Part shown: one piece after another, positions 57,581-64,000 of the stretch
How the letters are laid out: each line of letters opens with the position of its first letter
How positions within the stretch are numbered: position 1 is the first letter of the stretch
NCBI GenBank assembly: GCA_947488655.1
Contig: CANKZZ010000007.1
Coordinates: 135,264 to 199,263, forward strand
Origin: an uncultured Psychroserpens sp.
GTDB lineage: Bacteria > Bacteroidota > Bacteroidia > Flavobacteriales > Flavobacteriaceae
DNA: 64,000 bases
Direction of reading: 5' to 3'
Position numbers and translations under genes: made by a program
Notes under the pieces: generated by a model
The model's database searches: none
Told to the model about the DNA's origin: nothing
Seen by the model: the letters and a program-made list of their open reading frames with translations, nothing else

Positions 57581-59746
57581 TTAATCTTTTTTTAACGTCA
57601 CCACCACTTTAGTTCCTGCATCTTCTTCCGTAGTAAAATCATCAATAAACACGTCTACCTTATCTTTATACATATTGTTAAGAATAGCCACACGTTTTTT
57701 GATGTTACCCATGCCTTTTGAGTTTTGTTTCTGTTGGTTTTCGGTTTTTAAATCTTTAGATCTTTTTCGTCCAATACCGTCATCTGCAATTGTGATTGTA
57801 ATTTCGTTAGCACTCCTATTTGCTACTGTAATTTGTAGGTGGCCTTTTTCGGTCTTATAACGTAATCCATGCCAAACTGCATTTTCTATATAGGGTTGCA
57901 ATAGCATTGGCGGAATTTGATACTCACCAACAACCACATTAGCATCAACCGCAATATCATAATCAAATTTATCTTGAAATCTGAAATGTTCTAACTTGGT
58001 ATATAATTCTAAAAGCTCAATTTCCTTCTGCAACGGAATAAAATCTTCTTCACTATTTTCTAAAACTGCTCGCATGAGATGTGAAAAATCACTCAAATAT
58101 TTATTAGCAGTACGCTCATCATTACTTGCAATAAAACTATTAACCGAGTTTAAAGCGTTAAATATAAAATGCGGATTCATTTGACTTCGCAATGATTTTA
58201 AAGCCAATAAATTATTTGCCAAACGTTGCTGCTTAATATATTTGTACATAAAAAATGCTGTAATAGTCAATAACACCAAACCTGCAATTAGAGAATAAAT
58301 TATTAATTCTTGGTTTTTACTACGCTCATTAGCTAAACTAGCATTAAGCTGTCTATCACTTTCTAAACTTGTTATTCTATTTTGCTGCTCTATGATATTT
58401 CGTCTAAAACGATCAGACTGTGATAGCTCTTGTTCTCGTTTTATATACAGCTCATCGACAACCATTTTATAGGCCTCAAAAGCCAGTTTGGCATTTTCAA
58501 AATCTCCTGCATCAACATATACATCAGAGATTTTACGAATGGCATCCTTTTTTACAACTAAATCTCCTTTTGCATCTGCCTCTTCTCTACTCTTTTCTAA
58601 ATAAGGGATAGCATTGGCATAATCTTTTTGTAAAAAATAAGCATTACCAATTTTATAGTTTTGTTTTTGAAGTGTTAGTGCGCTCTCATTAGCCACGATA
58701 GAATCTCGCTCTACATCTTCAACATCTTTTACAATTTCTTTTCTAAGTTGGATTTCTTCAGAGTAATTTCGGTTTATATTATTAAACTCTGCAACGGTTT
58801 CTTTTTCTTCTAAAGACCGCTTTTTTGTTTCTTTTTCGGCTAAATCTAAAGAATTAGTAAAAAACTGTTCTGCTTTATCTATACGACCTTCACTATTATA
58901 TGCCTGAGCAATTTTTGAATTTAGATCTACAACCTTTGGTTTAATTAAATGCGTATTAGAAATTTCTAACCCTTTTTTATATGCTGTAATAGAAGCCTCA
59001 TAATTTTTAATACTAAAATAAGTATCTCCTAAACCTTCGTACAATGTTACTAATTGGTAGTTACTTAATTGCTTTTTATCTATAGCTTGGTAAGTATCTA
59101 TACTTTCTTGATAATTTTTATTTCTCTCGTAAGCTTTAGCAAGACCTAATTTTGCCTCGTTAGTTTCTTTGTTTTGAAGACTTACTCTATAATTAGTTAA
59201 AGCCAAATCATATTGTTTCCAATGCATATAAACCTCTGCCAAAACCAAATATGCCTCTGCATTTTGTTGTTGTGAACCACTTTGACTTATAGCTTCTCCT
59301 GCAAAATTAATACTCTTACTTATATCTAGCTTTTTGTATTTAGTAATAGAATCTATTAATGCATTAAATGATTTTATATCTGCTTTAAATTTTGACCTGG
59401 ATTGTGTTCTTGGTGTAGCTGGCTCTACTTCTACCGTTATGCGCTCGTCATTAATAATTGTGTGGTAAACTGTCTCAAAATCTTTATGTCTAATGACCAA
59501 TTCATCTCCTTTTCTAGCATTAATTATAAAGCTCCCATCTATACTAGTCATGGTATATGCACCACCATTGACTTCTATATTTACTTTAGAAATTGGTTTA
59601 TACGTATCACTTTCTCTTACCGATCCTCTTATAGTATATAATGGGCTATCTTTTTTCTTTAAAACAGCATCATCTTGTTGTGCTGTTACATTTCCGAAGA
59701 AAAAAAGCAGAATTACTAATAAACTATTTGTGATTATTTTTTTCAT
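57581..59746 (-). CDS. TPR-containing LytS-type sensor histidine kinase
   Basis: A 721-residue membrane kinase. In order: signal peptide (1-23), a CarboxypepD_reg-like beta domain (about 36-110), TPR repeats (about 160-430), a coiled segment, one membrane helix (481-503), the His_kinase domain with phospho-acceptor His 526 (MNPHFIFNALNS) and the ATPase domain (MLLQPYIENAVWHGL, ITIADDGIGRKRS). The beta domain ahead of periplasmic TPRs is less usual than TPRs alone. Residues FFGNVTAQ of the signal peptide are encoded by DNA identical to that of the divergent gene at 59983. Confidence 0.95.
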   Translation of the reverse strand: MKKIITNSLLVILLFFFGNVTAQQDDAVLKKKDSPLYTIRGSVRESDTYKPISKVNIEVNGGAYTMTSIDGSFIINARKGDELVIRHKDFETVYHTIINDERITVEVEPATPRTQSRSKFKADIKSFNALIDSITKYKKLDISKSINFAGEAISQSGSQQQNAEAYLVLAEVYMHWKQYDLALTNYRVSLQNKETNEAKLGLAKAYERNKNYQESIDTYQAIDKKQLSNYQLVTLYEGLGDTYFSIKNYEASITAYKKGLEISNTHLIKPKVVDLNSKIAQAYNSEGRIDKAEQFFTNSLDLAEKETKKRSLEEKETVAEFNNINRNYSEEIQLRKEIVKDVEDVERDSIVANESALTLQKQNYKIGNAYFLQKDYANAIPYLEKSREEADAKGDLVVKKDAIRKISDVYVDAGDFENAKLAFEAYKMVVDELYIKREQELSQSDRFRRNIIEQQNRITSLESDRQLNASLANERSKNQELIIYSLIAGLVLLTITAFFMYKYIKQQRLANNLLALKSLRSQMNPHFIFNALNSVNSFIASNDERTANKYLSDFSHLMRAVLENSEEDFIPLQKEIELLELYTKLEHFRFQDKFDYDIAVDANVVVGEYQIPPMLLQPYIENAVWHGLRYKTEKGHLQITVANRSANEITITIADDGIGRKRSKDLKTENQQKQNSKGMGNIKKRVAILNNMYKDKVDVFIDDFTTEEDAGTKVVVTLKKD
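59676..59703. repeat. left arm of a perfect 28-bp inverted repeat
   Basis: Lies in the signal-peptide codons of the kinase gene. The reverse complement is identical over 28 bp to 60020-60047 in the divergent gene; 316 bp separate the arms. It includes one copy of the TTCCGAAGAA motif (59692-59701). Confidence 0.9.
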
Positions 59747-59982
59747 AATATACTCACCTAAGTGAGCCTTTATTTTGATTCAACGGAATAAACTTACATA
59801 CTTTAATTGATTAAATAAAATCGTTAGTAGGCGATAAAATGTATTTACCCTTAAAAATATCCTAGCTCACTCATTTGCCAATTGCTTTGCCTAAACCAAA
59901 CGACTGTTTCACTCATTCTCGATTTTTTTCAAATTAAGATGCTTATAGATTTACAGCGTTAATCAAAAAACACATCATAAAA

Positions 59983-60999
59983 ATGAAAAACAATATTTTA
60001 AGTGTGCTTATAATTATAATTTTCTTCGGAAATGTAACAGCACAACACAAAGGAAATTACGATCAAATTTCTCGCCAAAATGTTTTACACTCTGGCAATG
60101 CAACTATTTACAATCCTACGGTACAACAACAAATCACTAAAACTTTAAATCCCAATACACATGTTTTTATAGACGTAAAAGCATTACAAAATGTAGAAGC
60201 GACTACATATACTGCAATCTTTAATATTTCACAAATTGGACCAACAGCAGATAGTACTAACTTGTTAATCAACCAACGAATTGATAAAATTAAAAATCAA
60301 TTAAAATCTATTGGGATTACAGATGATGACTTTGCGGTAGATGTGATTTCATTTGTGCCTAATTATGAAATAGAGGTACAAAAAAAGCTGTTTAGTAAAA
60401 CCTATACTGAAGTTCCTAACGGATTTGAATTACAACAAAATTTACACATTCAGTTTACAAAAACCAATCAATTTGAAACTATATTAACTGCTTGTGCCAA
60501 AAGTGAAATATATAATTTGGTAAAAGTAGACTACTACATTGAAAACATTGCAGAGGTCTATAAAAATTTACAGACAAAACTTCTCAAACTTATAGAAGAA
60601 AAGAAGGCGTATTACAAAGTTTTAGGTTTTGATTTAGCAGATTATAATGTGGCTATTGCAGATGATCAATATTGTTATTTTCCAAAAGATTTTTACCAAA
60701 GTTACCAAGCATTTAACAGTGTGTCTTTTGAAGCAATACATAAGAAAAAAGGCGTTACTGCAGTAAAAAAACAAACTTCGTATTACTATCAACCGTTATC
60801 TTATGAAAACTATGATGTGGTTGTAAACCCATCAATTTTAGAGCCAGTTGTTCAAATTGGGATGAATATTAGATTACAATATTCTCCTAAACCTAAGGAG
60901 GTAAAAGCTGAGCCTGTAGTTAAAACAGAAATTAAACATAAATACTATGTCGTGTCGCCAAACGGTACACTAGACATAAAAGCATTACAAACAGATTAA
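59983..60999 (+). CDS. secreted SIMPL (DUF541)-like protein
   Basis: A 338-residue exported protein with signal peptide MKNNILSVLIIIIFFGNVTAQ. Residues about 60-250 resemble a SIMPL/DUF541 domain: a strand with ATTYTAIFNIS, then a helix NLLINQRIDKIKNQLKSIGI, a strand pair around DVISFVPNYEIE and a second helix-rich half. The assignment rests on pattern only. A short Lys/Glu/Val linker precedes the C-terminus (YVVSPNGTLDIKALQTD). It is divergent from the sensor kinase and heads a three-gene unit with gaps of 10 and 7 bp. Confidence 0.75.
   Translation: MKNNILSVLIIIIFFGNVTAQHKGNYDQISRQNVLHSGNATIYNPTVQQQITKTLNPNTHVFIDVKALQNVEATTYTAIFNISQIGPTADSTNLLINQRIDKIKNQLKSIGITDDDFAVDVISFVPNYEIEVQKKLFSKTYTEVPNGFELQQNLHIQFTKTNQFETILTACAKSEIYNLVKVDYYIENIAEVYKNLQTKLLKLIEEKKAYYKVLGFDLADYNVAIADDQYCYFPKDFYQSYQAFNSVSFEAIHKKKGVTAVKKQTSYYYQPLSYENYDVVVNPSILEPVVQIGMNIRLQYSPKPKEVKAEPVVKTEIKHKYYVVSPNGTLDIKALQTD
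60020..60047. repeat. right arm of the perfect 28-bp inverted repeat
   Basis: Inverted copy of 59676-59703. Both arms are read in the same codon frame, encoding FFGNVTAQ in each protein, so exchange or inversion at the arms would keep both genes open. Confidence 0.9.
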
Positions 61000-61009
61000 A
61001 TTTAACTAC

Positions 61010-61588
61010 ATGAAAACAGTACTCATATTATTTTCTGTGTTATTATTAATGTGTTCAACTTCTGAAACTCAAAAACTAGACTACCCTAAAGCTAAAGTAA
61101 GTTATAGCGATTTTGAATCATTAGTAACAGAAGTCAAAGAAATTAGAGAGAAAAGACTAATAAGCCTTAATGAATTTATAAAAAAAGCCGAAAATGAAAA
61201 TGTCATTATATTAGATACACGCTCTAAGGCTATGTATGATAAAAAACATATTAAAGGCGCTTTGCATCTCAATTTTTCCGATTTCTCAGTTAGTAATCTT
61301 GCAAAGGTTATCCCTCATAAAAATTCAACCGTATTAATTTATTGTAACAATAATTTTGATGGAGACGAAGTGCATTTTATGAGTAAAACTATAGTAATTC
61401 CAATTTCCGAAGAAGAAAAAAAGAAGACATTATCATTGGCTTTAAACATACCAACCTATATCAATTTATATGGTTATGGCTATAAAAACATCTATGAGTT
61501 AAATGAATTAATTTACCTATTAGACCAAAGAATAGTCTATGAAGGCACCACAGTTAATCAAAATTATACAACAATAAATCATAAATAA
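61010..61588 (+). CDS. rhodanese-like lipoprotein
   Basis: A 192-residue lipoprotein (lipobox LLLMC, Cys 15) with one rhodanese domain (about 50-165): NVIILDTRSKAMYDKKHIKG, then TVLIYCNNNFDGDE. Cys 112 is in the active-site position, but the loop lacks the usual Arg and Gly of C-x-x-G-x-R, so sulfur transfer may be altered or lost. It is the middle gene of the SIMPL-rhodanese-vWA unit. One exact motif copy lies inside (61405-61414). Confidence 0.85.
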   Translation: MKTVLILFSVLLLMCSTSETQKLDYPKAKVSYSDFESLVTEVKEIREKRLISLNEFIKKAENENVIILDTRSKAMYDKKHIKGALHLNFSDFSVSNLAKVIPHKNSTVLIYCNNNFDGDEVHFMSKTIVIPISEEEKKKTLSLALNIPTYINLYGYGYKNIYELNELIYLLDQRIVYEGTTVNQNYTTINHK

Positions 61589-61595
61589 CATACAC

Positions 61596-62750
61596 ATGAA
61601 AACAAAATTTAAAACACTCGTCATTTTATTATGCATGATTGGATTTATGTCTTGCAATGCTAATGAAAAAAAAGAAACGAAAGCTATTGCGCTTCTAGAT
61701 ACTAAAACTCCTCATCCCAACAAACAAGCTATTAAAGTTGCTCTACTATTAGATACAAGTAATAGTATGGATGGCTTAATTGACCAGGCAAAAGCCCAAC
61801 TATGGGATATTGTTAATGAGTTATCTTATGCAAAATGTGGAGATGAACAACCAAATCTTAACATAGCCCTTTACGAATATGGAAATGACAATTTAAATGC
61901 CGATGAGGGTTTTATTAGACAAGTCATTGCTTTTAGTGATGATTTAGATGAGATCTCAAAACAGCTCTTTTCTCTAACCACAAATGGCGGTAATGAATAT
62001 TGTGGACAAGTAATACAAACCTCTTTAAATCAATTAAAATGGGGAGATAACGAAGATGATTTAAAACTTATATTCATTGCAGGTAATGAACCTTTCTCTC
62101 AAGGTAAAATTAATTATCAAGACGCAGCAAAACAAGCTCATAAAAACGGAGTGAGCGTTAATACTATTTTTTGTGGCGATTACACCCAAGGTATTTCATC
62201 CTATTGGAAAGATGGTGCAGATATAGCACACGGTGACTATATGGCTATTAATCATAATCATGCTACAACCTATGTAGCCACACCTTTTGATGATAAAATT
62301 TTAAAACTTAATCATAAACTTAATAGCACTTATGTGGCCTACGGAAATATTGGTAGAAAAAAAATGGCACTCCAAGCCGAACAAGATGATAATGCTCAAG
62401 GTTATAGTAATGAAAATGCAGTAAGTAGAACGGTAAGTAAAAGTTCACATCTTTATAAAAATTCATCTTGGGATTTAGTAGATGCTGAAAAAGAAAAGGA
62501 TTTTAAATACAGTGACTTAAAAGAAGAAGAATTACCAACAGAATTAAAAAATAAAAGTATTGAAGATATTAAAGTATATATCGTAAAAAAACGAAATGAA
62601 AGAGAAGCAATTCAACTTGAAATACAACAATTAAATGAAAAGCGTAGACAATTTATTAAAACACAACAAGGCAAGGATGATAATGGACTAGAAAACGCAA
62701 TGATAACAGCTATTAAAACGCAAGCGAAAGCAAAAAAATATACTTGGTAA
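61596..62750 (+). CDS. von Willebrand factor A-domain lipoprotein
   Basis: A 384-residue lipoprotein (lipobox GFMSC, Cys 20). The vWA domain (about 45-245) has the MIDAS start D-T-S-N-S (Asp 53, Ser 55, Ser 57), a conserved TTNGGNEYCG and IFIAGNEPFSQG. A charged helical C-terminus with Lys/Glu/Gln heptads follows (about 300-384). It closes the three-gene unit, ending at the terminator at 62777-62810. vWA domains mediate metal-dependent protein contacts; the partner is unknown. Confidence 0.9.
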   Translation: MKTKFKTLVILLCMIGFMSCNANEKKETKAIALLDTKTPHPNKQAIKVALLLDTSNSMDGLIDQAKAQLWDIVNELSYAKCGDEQPNLNIALYEYGNDNLNADEGFIRQVIAFSDDLDEISKQLFSLTTNGGNEYCGQVIQTSLNQLKWGDNEDDLKLIFIAGNEPFSQGKINYQDAAKQAHKNGVSVNTIFCGDYTQGISSYWKDGADIAHGDYMAINHNHATTYVATPFDDKILKLNHKLNSTYVAYGNIGRKKMALQAEQDDNAQGYSNENAVSRTVSKSSHLYKNSSWDLVDAEKEKDFKYSDLKEEELPTELKNKSIEDIKVYIVKKRNEREAIQLEIQQLNEKRRQFIKTQQGKDDNGLENAMITAIKTQAKAKKYTW

Positions 62751-62776
62751 ATACAACAAATTAATTGATTACACAC

Positions 62777-62810
62777 AAAAAAGGTCTCGATTATAATCGA
62801 GACCTTTTTT
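62777..62810. terminator. bidirectional terminator
   Basis: A palindrome with AGGTCTCGATT/AATCGAGACCT arms and A-rich/T-rich flanks lies between convergent genes. Confidence 0.85.
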
Positions 62811-62827
62811 ATATAAACTATAGAGTA

Positions 62828-63835
62828 TTAGTTAACTGCAGGACAGTTACACTCGTATTTCTCTCTTCTACAATTAAAATTATAACCTAATGTTATTTGA
62901 TGGTATCCACCATTGTTAAACACAACTGAGTTTGCTTGGTAAGAGTATGTATATGCAAATACAAAATTATTATAATCTACACCTACAAATGGCGTAAAGT
63001 ATTGTAGTTTTTGACTACTTACTCCAGATCCATCTAAAAATTCTGCTCCATCTAAACTTCTTCTATATGATAATCCTCCCCAAATTTTACCAAAGTCCAT
63101 TTTTTTGTACGCCTTAGCGTTAAGATCAAAAGAAGCTTCCTCTGTCGCATCTCTATACATAAACATAATAGATGGCTCAAAACTCCAATCACTATTATAT
63201 TTACTAAATGTATTACCTGCCGAAAAGATATAAGTTCTTAAATTATCATAGCTTAAACCCTGTTCATTAAAATTAATACCCTCATTACTTAATACATTTT
63301 TAACTGTTGCGTGCGCATAGAAATCTATTAAATGATAAGATAATCCTACATCAACATTAAAATTAGTTGCACTTTGCTCCACACCTGCAATAATAGGGTC
63401 AAAACCATCGGCTAAAAACTCGGTTTCATCTAATTTATACTGAATAAACCCAGCACTTAAACCAAATGATAACATGTTTAAATCAATTTCATTACGAGAA
63501 AACATTAAATGGTGAGCATATGTAAAGTAAGCACCTGTTTGAGAATGATATCCATTTTTATCATTATAAACTATACCTCCTATCGCAGATGGAGAATCAC
63601 CAATTCTACCATTTATACTTAGTGTTTGAAGACTTGGTGCTTCATCCTGACCAAACCACTGTGCACGAGCAGTTAGTCTAACTTTAGCACAATTTGCTAC
63701 TCCAGCCATTGAAGGGTGAATTAGATAGTAATTATCGGTTAGATAATCTGAATAAATGGGTAATCCTTCTTGTGCAGTTCCAATTTGGCTAAACAATGCC
63801 AAAATTGATATTAAACAAAACTTTTTTAGATTCAT
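62828..63835 (-). CDS. PorP/SprF-family type IX secretion outer-membrane protein
   Basis: A 335-residue outer-membrane barrel with signal peptide MNLKKFCLISILALFSQIGTAQ. Family features are PIYSDYLTDNYYLIHPSMAG at the front, RAQWFGQDEAPSLQTLSING, and GGIVYNDKNGYHSQTGAYFTY. The C-terminus has a Cys pair (CNCPAVN). In characterised gliding bacteria a PorP/SprF protein is needed for export and anchoring of the large type B sorting-domain protein encoded just upstream. That arrangement is reproduced here, 6 bp apart. Confidence 0.93.
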   Translation of the reverse strand: MNLKKFCLISILALFSQIGTAQEGLPIYSDYLTDNYYLIHPSMAGVANCAKVRLTARAQWFGQDEAPSLQTLSINGRIGDSPSAIGGIVYNDKNGYHSQTGAYFTYAHHLMFSRNEIDLNMLSFGLSAGFIQYKLDETEFLADGFDPIIAGVEQSATNFNVDVGLSYHLIDFYAHATVKNVLSNEGINFNEQGLSYDNLRTYIFSAGNTFSKYNSDWSFEPSIMFMYRDATEEASFDLNAKAYKKMDFGKIWGGLSYRRSLDGAEFLDGSGVSSQKLQYFTPFVGVDYNNFVFAYTYSYQANSVVFNNGGYHQITLGYNFNCRREKYECNCPAVN

Positions 63836-63841
63836 ATTGCT

Positions 63842-64000
63842 TTATCTTTTCAGGGTAAAATGGGCTTTAAATTCTTTACGGTTACCTGTATTAGGTTCGT
63901 TATACTCTACTACAAACCAGTAATCACTTGTTGGCAGTGGGTTACCATTATAGGTACCATTCCAACCTGCTCCTGTTGGACTAAGTTGTTTGAGTAACTT
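63842..64000 (-). CDS. C-terminus of a type IX secreted protein (type B sorting domain)
   Basis: Only the last 52 codons are inside the window; the gene continues past the right edge. The visible end reads GWNGTYNGNPLPTSDYWFVV, then REFKAHFTLKR, which is the characteristic close of the type B (CHU_C, gliding-motility-associated) C-terminal sorting domain. The protein is thus probably a large cell-surface or secreted protein. Its PorP/SprF partner follows after 6 bp. Confidence 0.85.
   Translation of the reverse strand, partial: KLLKQLSPTGAGWNGTYNGNPLPTSDYWFVVEYNEPNTGNRKEFKAHFTLKR

Larger units (their letters stand above)
5413..61414. repeat. dispersed 10-mer TTCCGAAGAA, 14 exact copies
   Basis: Exact copies on the plus strand start at 5413, 7203, 15718, 27743, 28741, 33912, 56101, 59692 and 61405. 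The reverse orientation starts at 10724, 19446, 34335, 57519 and 60022. Eight more sites keep the 8-bp core TTCCGAAG: 5368, 22392, 39277, 40244, 40884, 42996, 44317 and 48639. The usual context is AAT before and A-rich after. Ten exact copies are in genes and four are between genes. Counts were made by eye. Confidence 0.8.

Noticed and set aside
59747..59982. LytTR binding boxes in the kinase-SIMPL intergenic region
   Set aside because: Two half-site-like sequences (near 59819 and 59952) match 8 of 9 positions but are over 100 bp apart instead of about 12, so the match is not convincing. The TCACTCATT direct repeat (59867 and 59910) is noted but has no known partner.
1..64000. CRISPR arrays, insertion sequences, integrases, restriction systems
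   Set aside because: No regularly spaced repeats, transposase, integrase or nuclease-methylase pair was found in any reading of the window.

Overview
The window is a chromosomal segment from a bacterium of the family Flavobacteriaceae (Bacteroidetes), probably marine. Four things point there. The DNA is very AT-rich with dense short intergenic gaps. Promoters, where visible, have the Bacteroidetes form TTG-N17..22-TAnnTTTG rather than -35/-10 boxes, and there are few Shine-Dalgarno sites. The proteins are typical of the group: PorG, PorP/SprF, a type B sorting domain, DUF5686, the PF13239 2TM domain, a TPR LytS-type kinase, and a short RpoD without region 1.1. No insertion sequence, prophage, CRISPR array or rRNA was seen.

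Layout. 1-4.6 kb: a partial ORF, membrane and soluble pyrophosphatases, and a divergent HxlR regulator/VOC pair with an evident operator. 4.7-15.5 kb: a DUF5686 outer-membrane protein, pdhB, a secreted unknown, etfBA, a bifunctional-nuclease-like protein, a nucleoside transporter with an extra periplasmic domain, thyA, a TonB-C protein and a small CBM48 protein. 15.8-20.9 kb: a membrane-anchored dihydrofolate reductase fusion, a MORN-like/TPR protein, an FAD oxidoreductase, fabD and lspA. 20.9-26.9 kb: a small unknown, an amidohydrolase-galE-DegT aminotransferase operon, waaA (GTG start) and two tandem acidic lipoproteins. 27.1-36.9 kb: tRNA-Leu, tRNA-Gly, mutS, a SpoU-family RNA methyltransferase, an HPPK-deoxynucleoside kinase fusion, a queuosine precursor transporter, an AsmA-like protein, rpoD and rpsU. 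37-41.3 kb: a LysE-like exporter, DUF2797, a GH3-like enzyme and a PD40 protein. 41.6-47.8 kb (minus strand): tig-clpP-clpX, a lipoprotein, a small membrane protein, an alpha/beta hydrolase and pdxJ. 47.8-56.1 kb: the envelope cluster CBS-nadK-porG-uppS-bamA-ompH-ompH-murI. 56.1-62.8 kb: gamma carbonic anhydrase, a LytTR response regulator, a TPR LytS-type kinase and a divergent SIMPL-rhodanese-vWA operon. 62.8-64 kb: PorP/SprF and the C-terminus of a type IX secreted protein.

Most genes are housekeeping, and several connect. thyA, the DHFR fusion, the HPPK fusion and the nucleoside transporter all bear on folate and dTMP supply. uppS, bamA, the Skp proteins, murI, lspA and waaA serve envelope building. 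PorG and PorP/SprF belong to type IX secretion.

Two DNA-level signals are not explained by the genes. The 10-mer TTCCGAAGAA occurs 14 times by eye, in both orientations, in several reading frames and between genes; base composition predicts well under one. A perfect 28-bp inverted repeat lies inside the signal-peptide codons of the divergent kinase and SIMPL genes and brackets their shared promoter region. All counts were made by eye and need recounting by computer.
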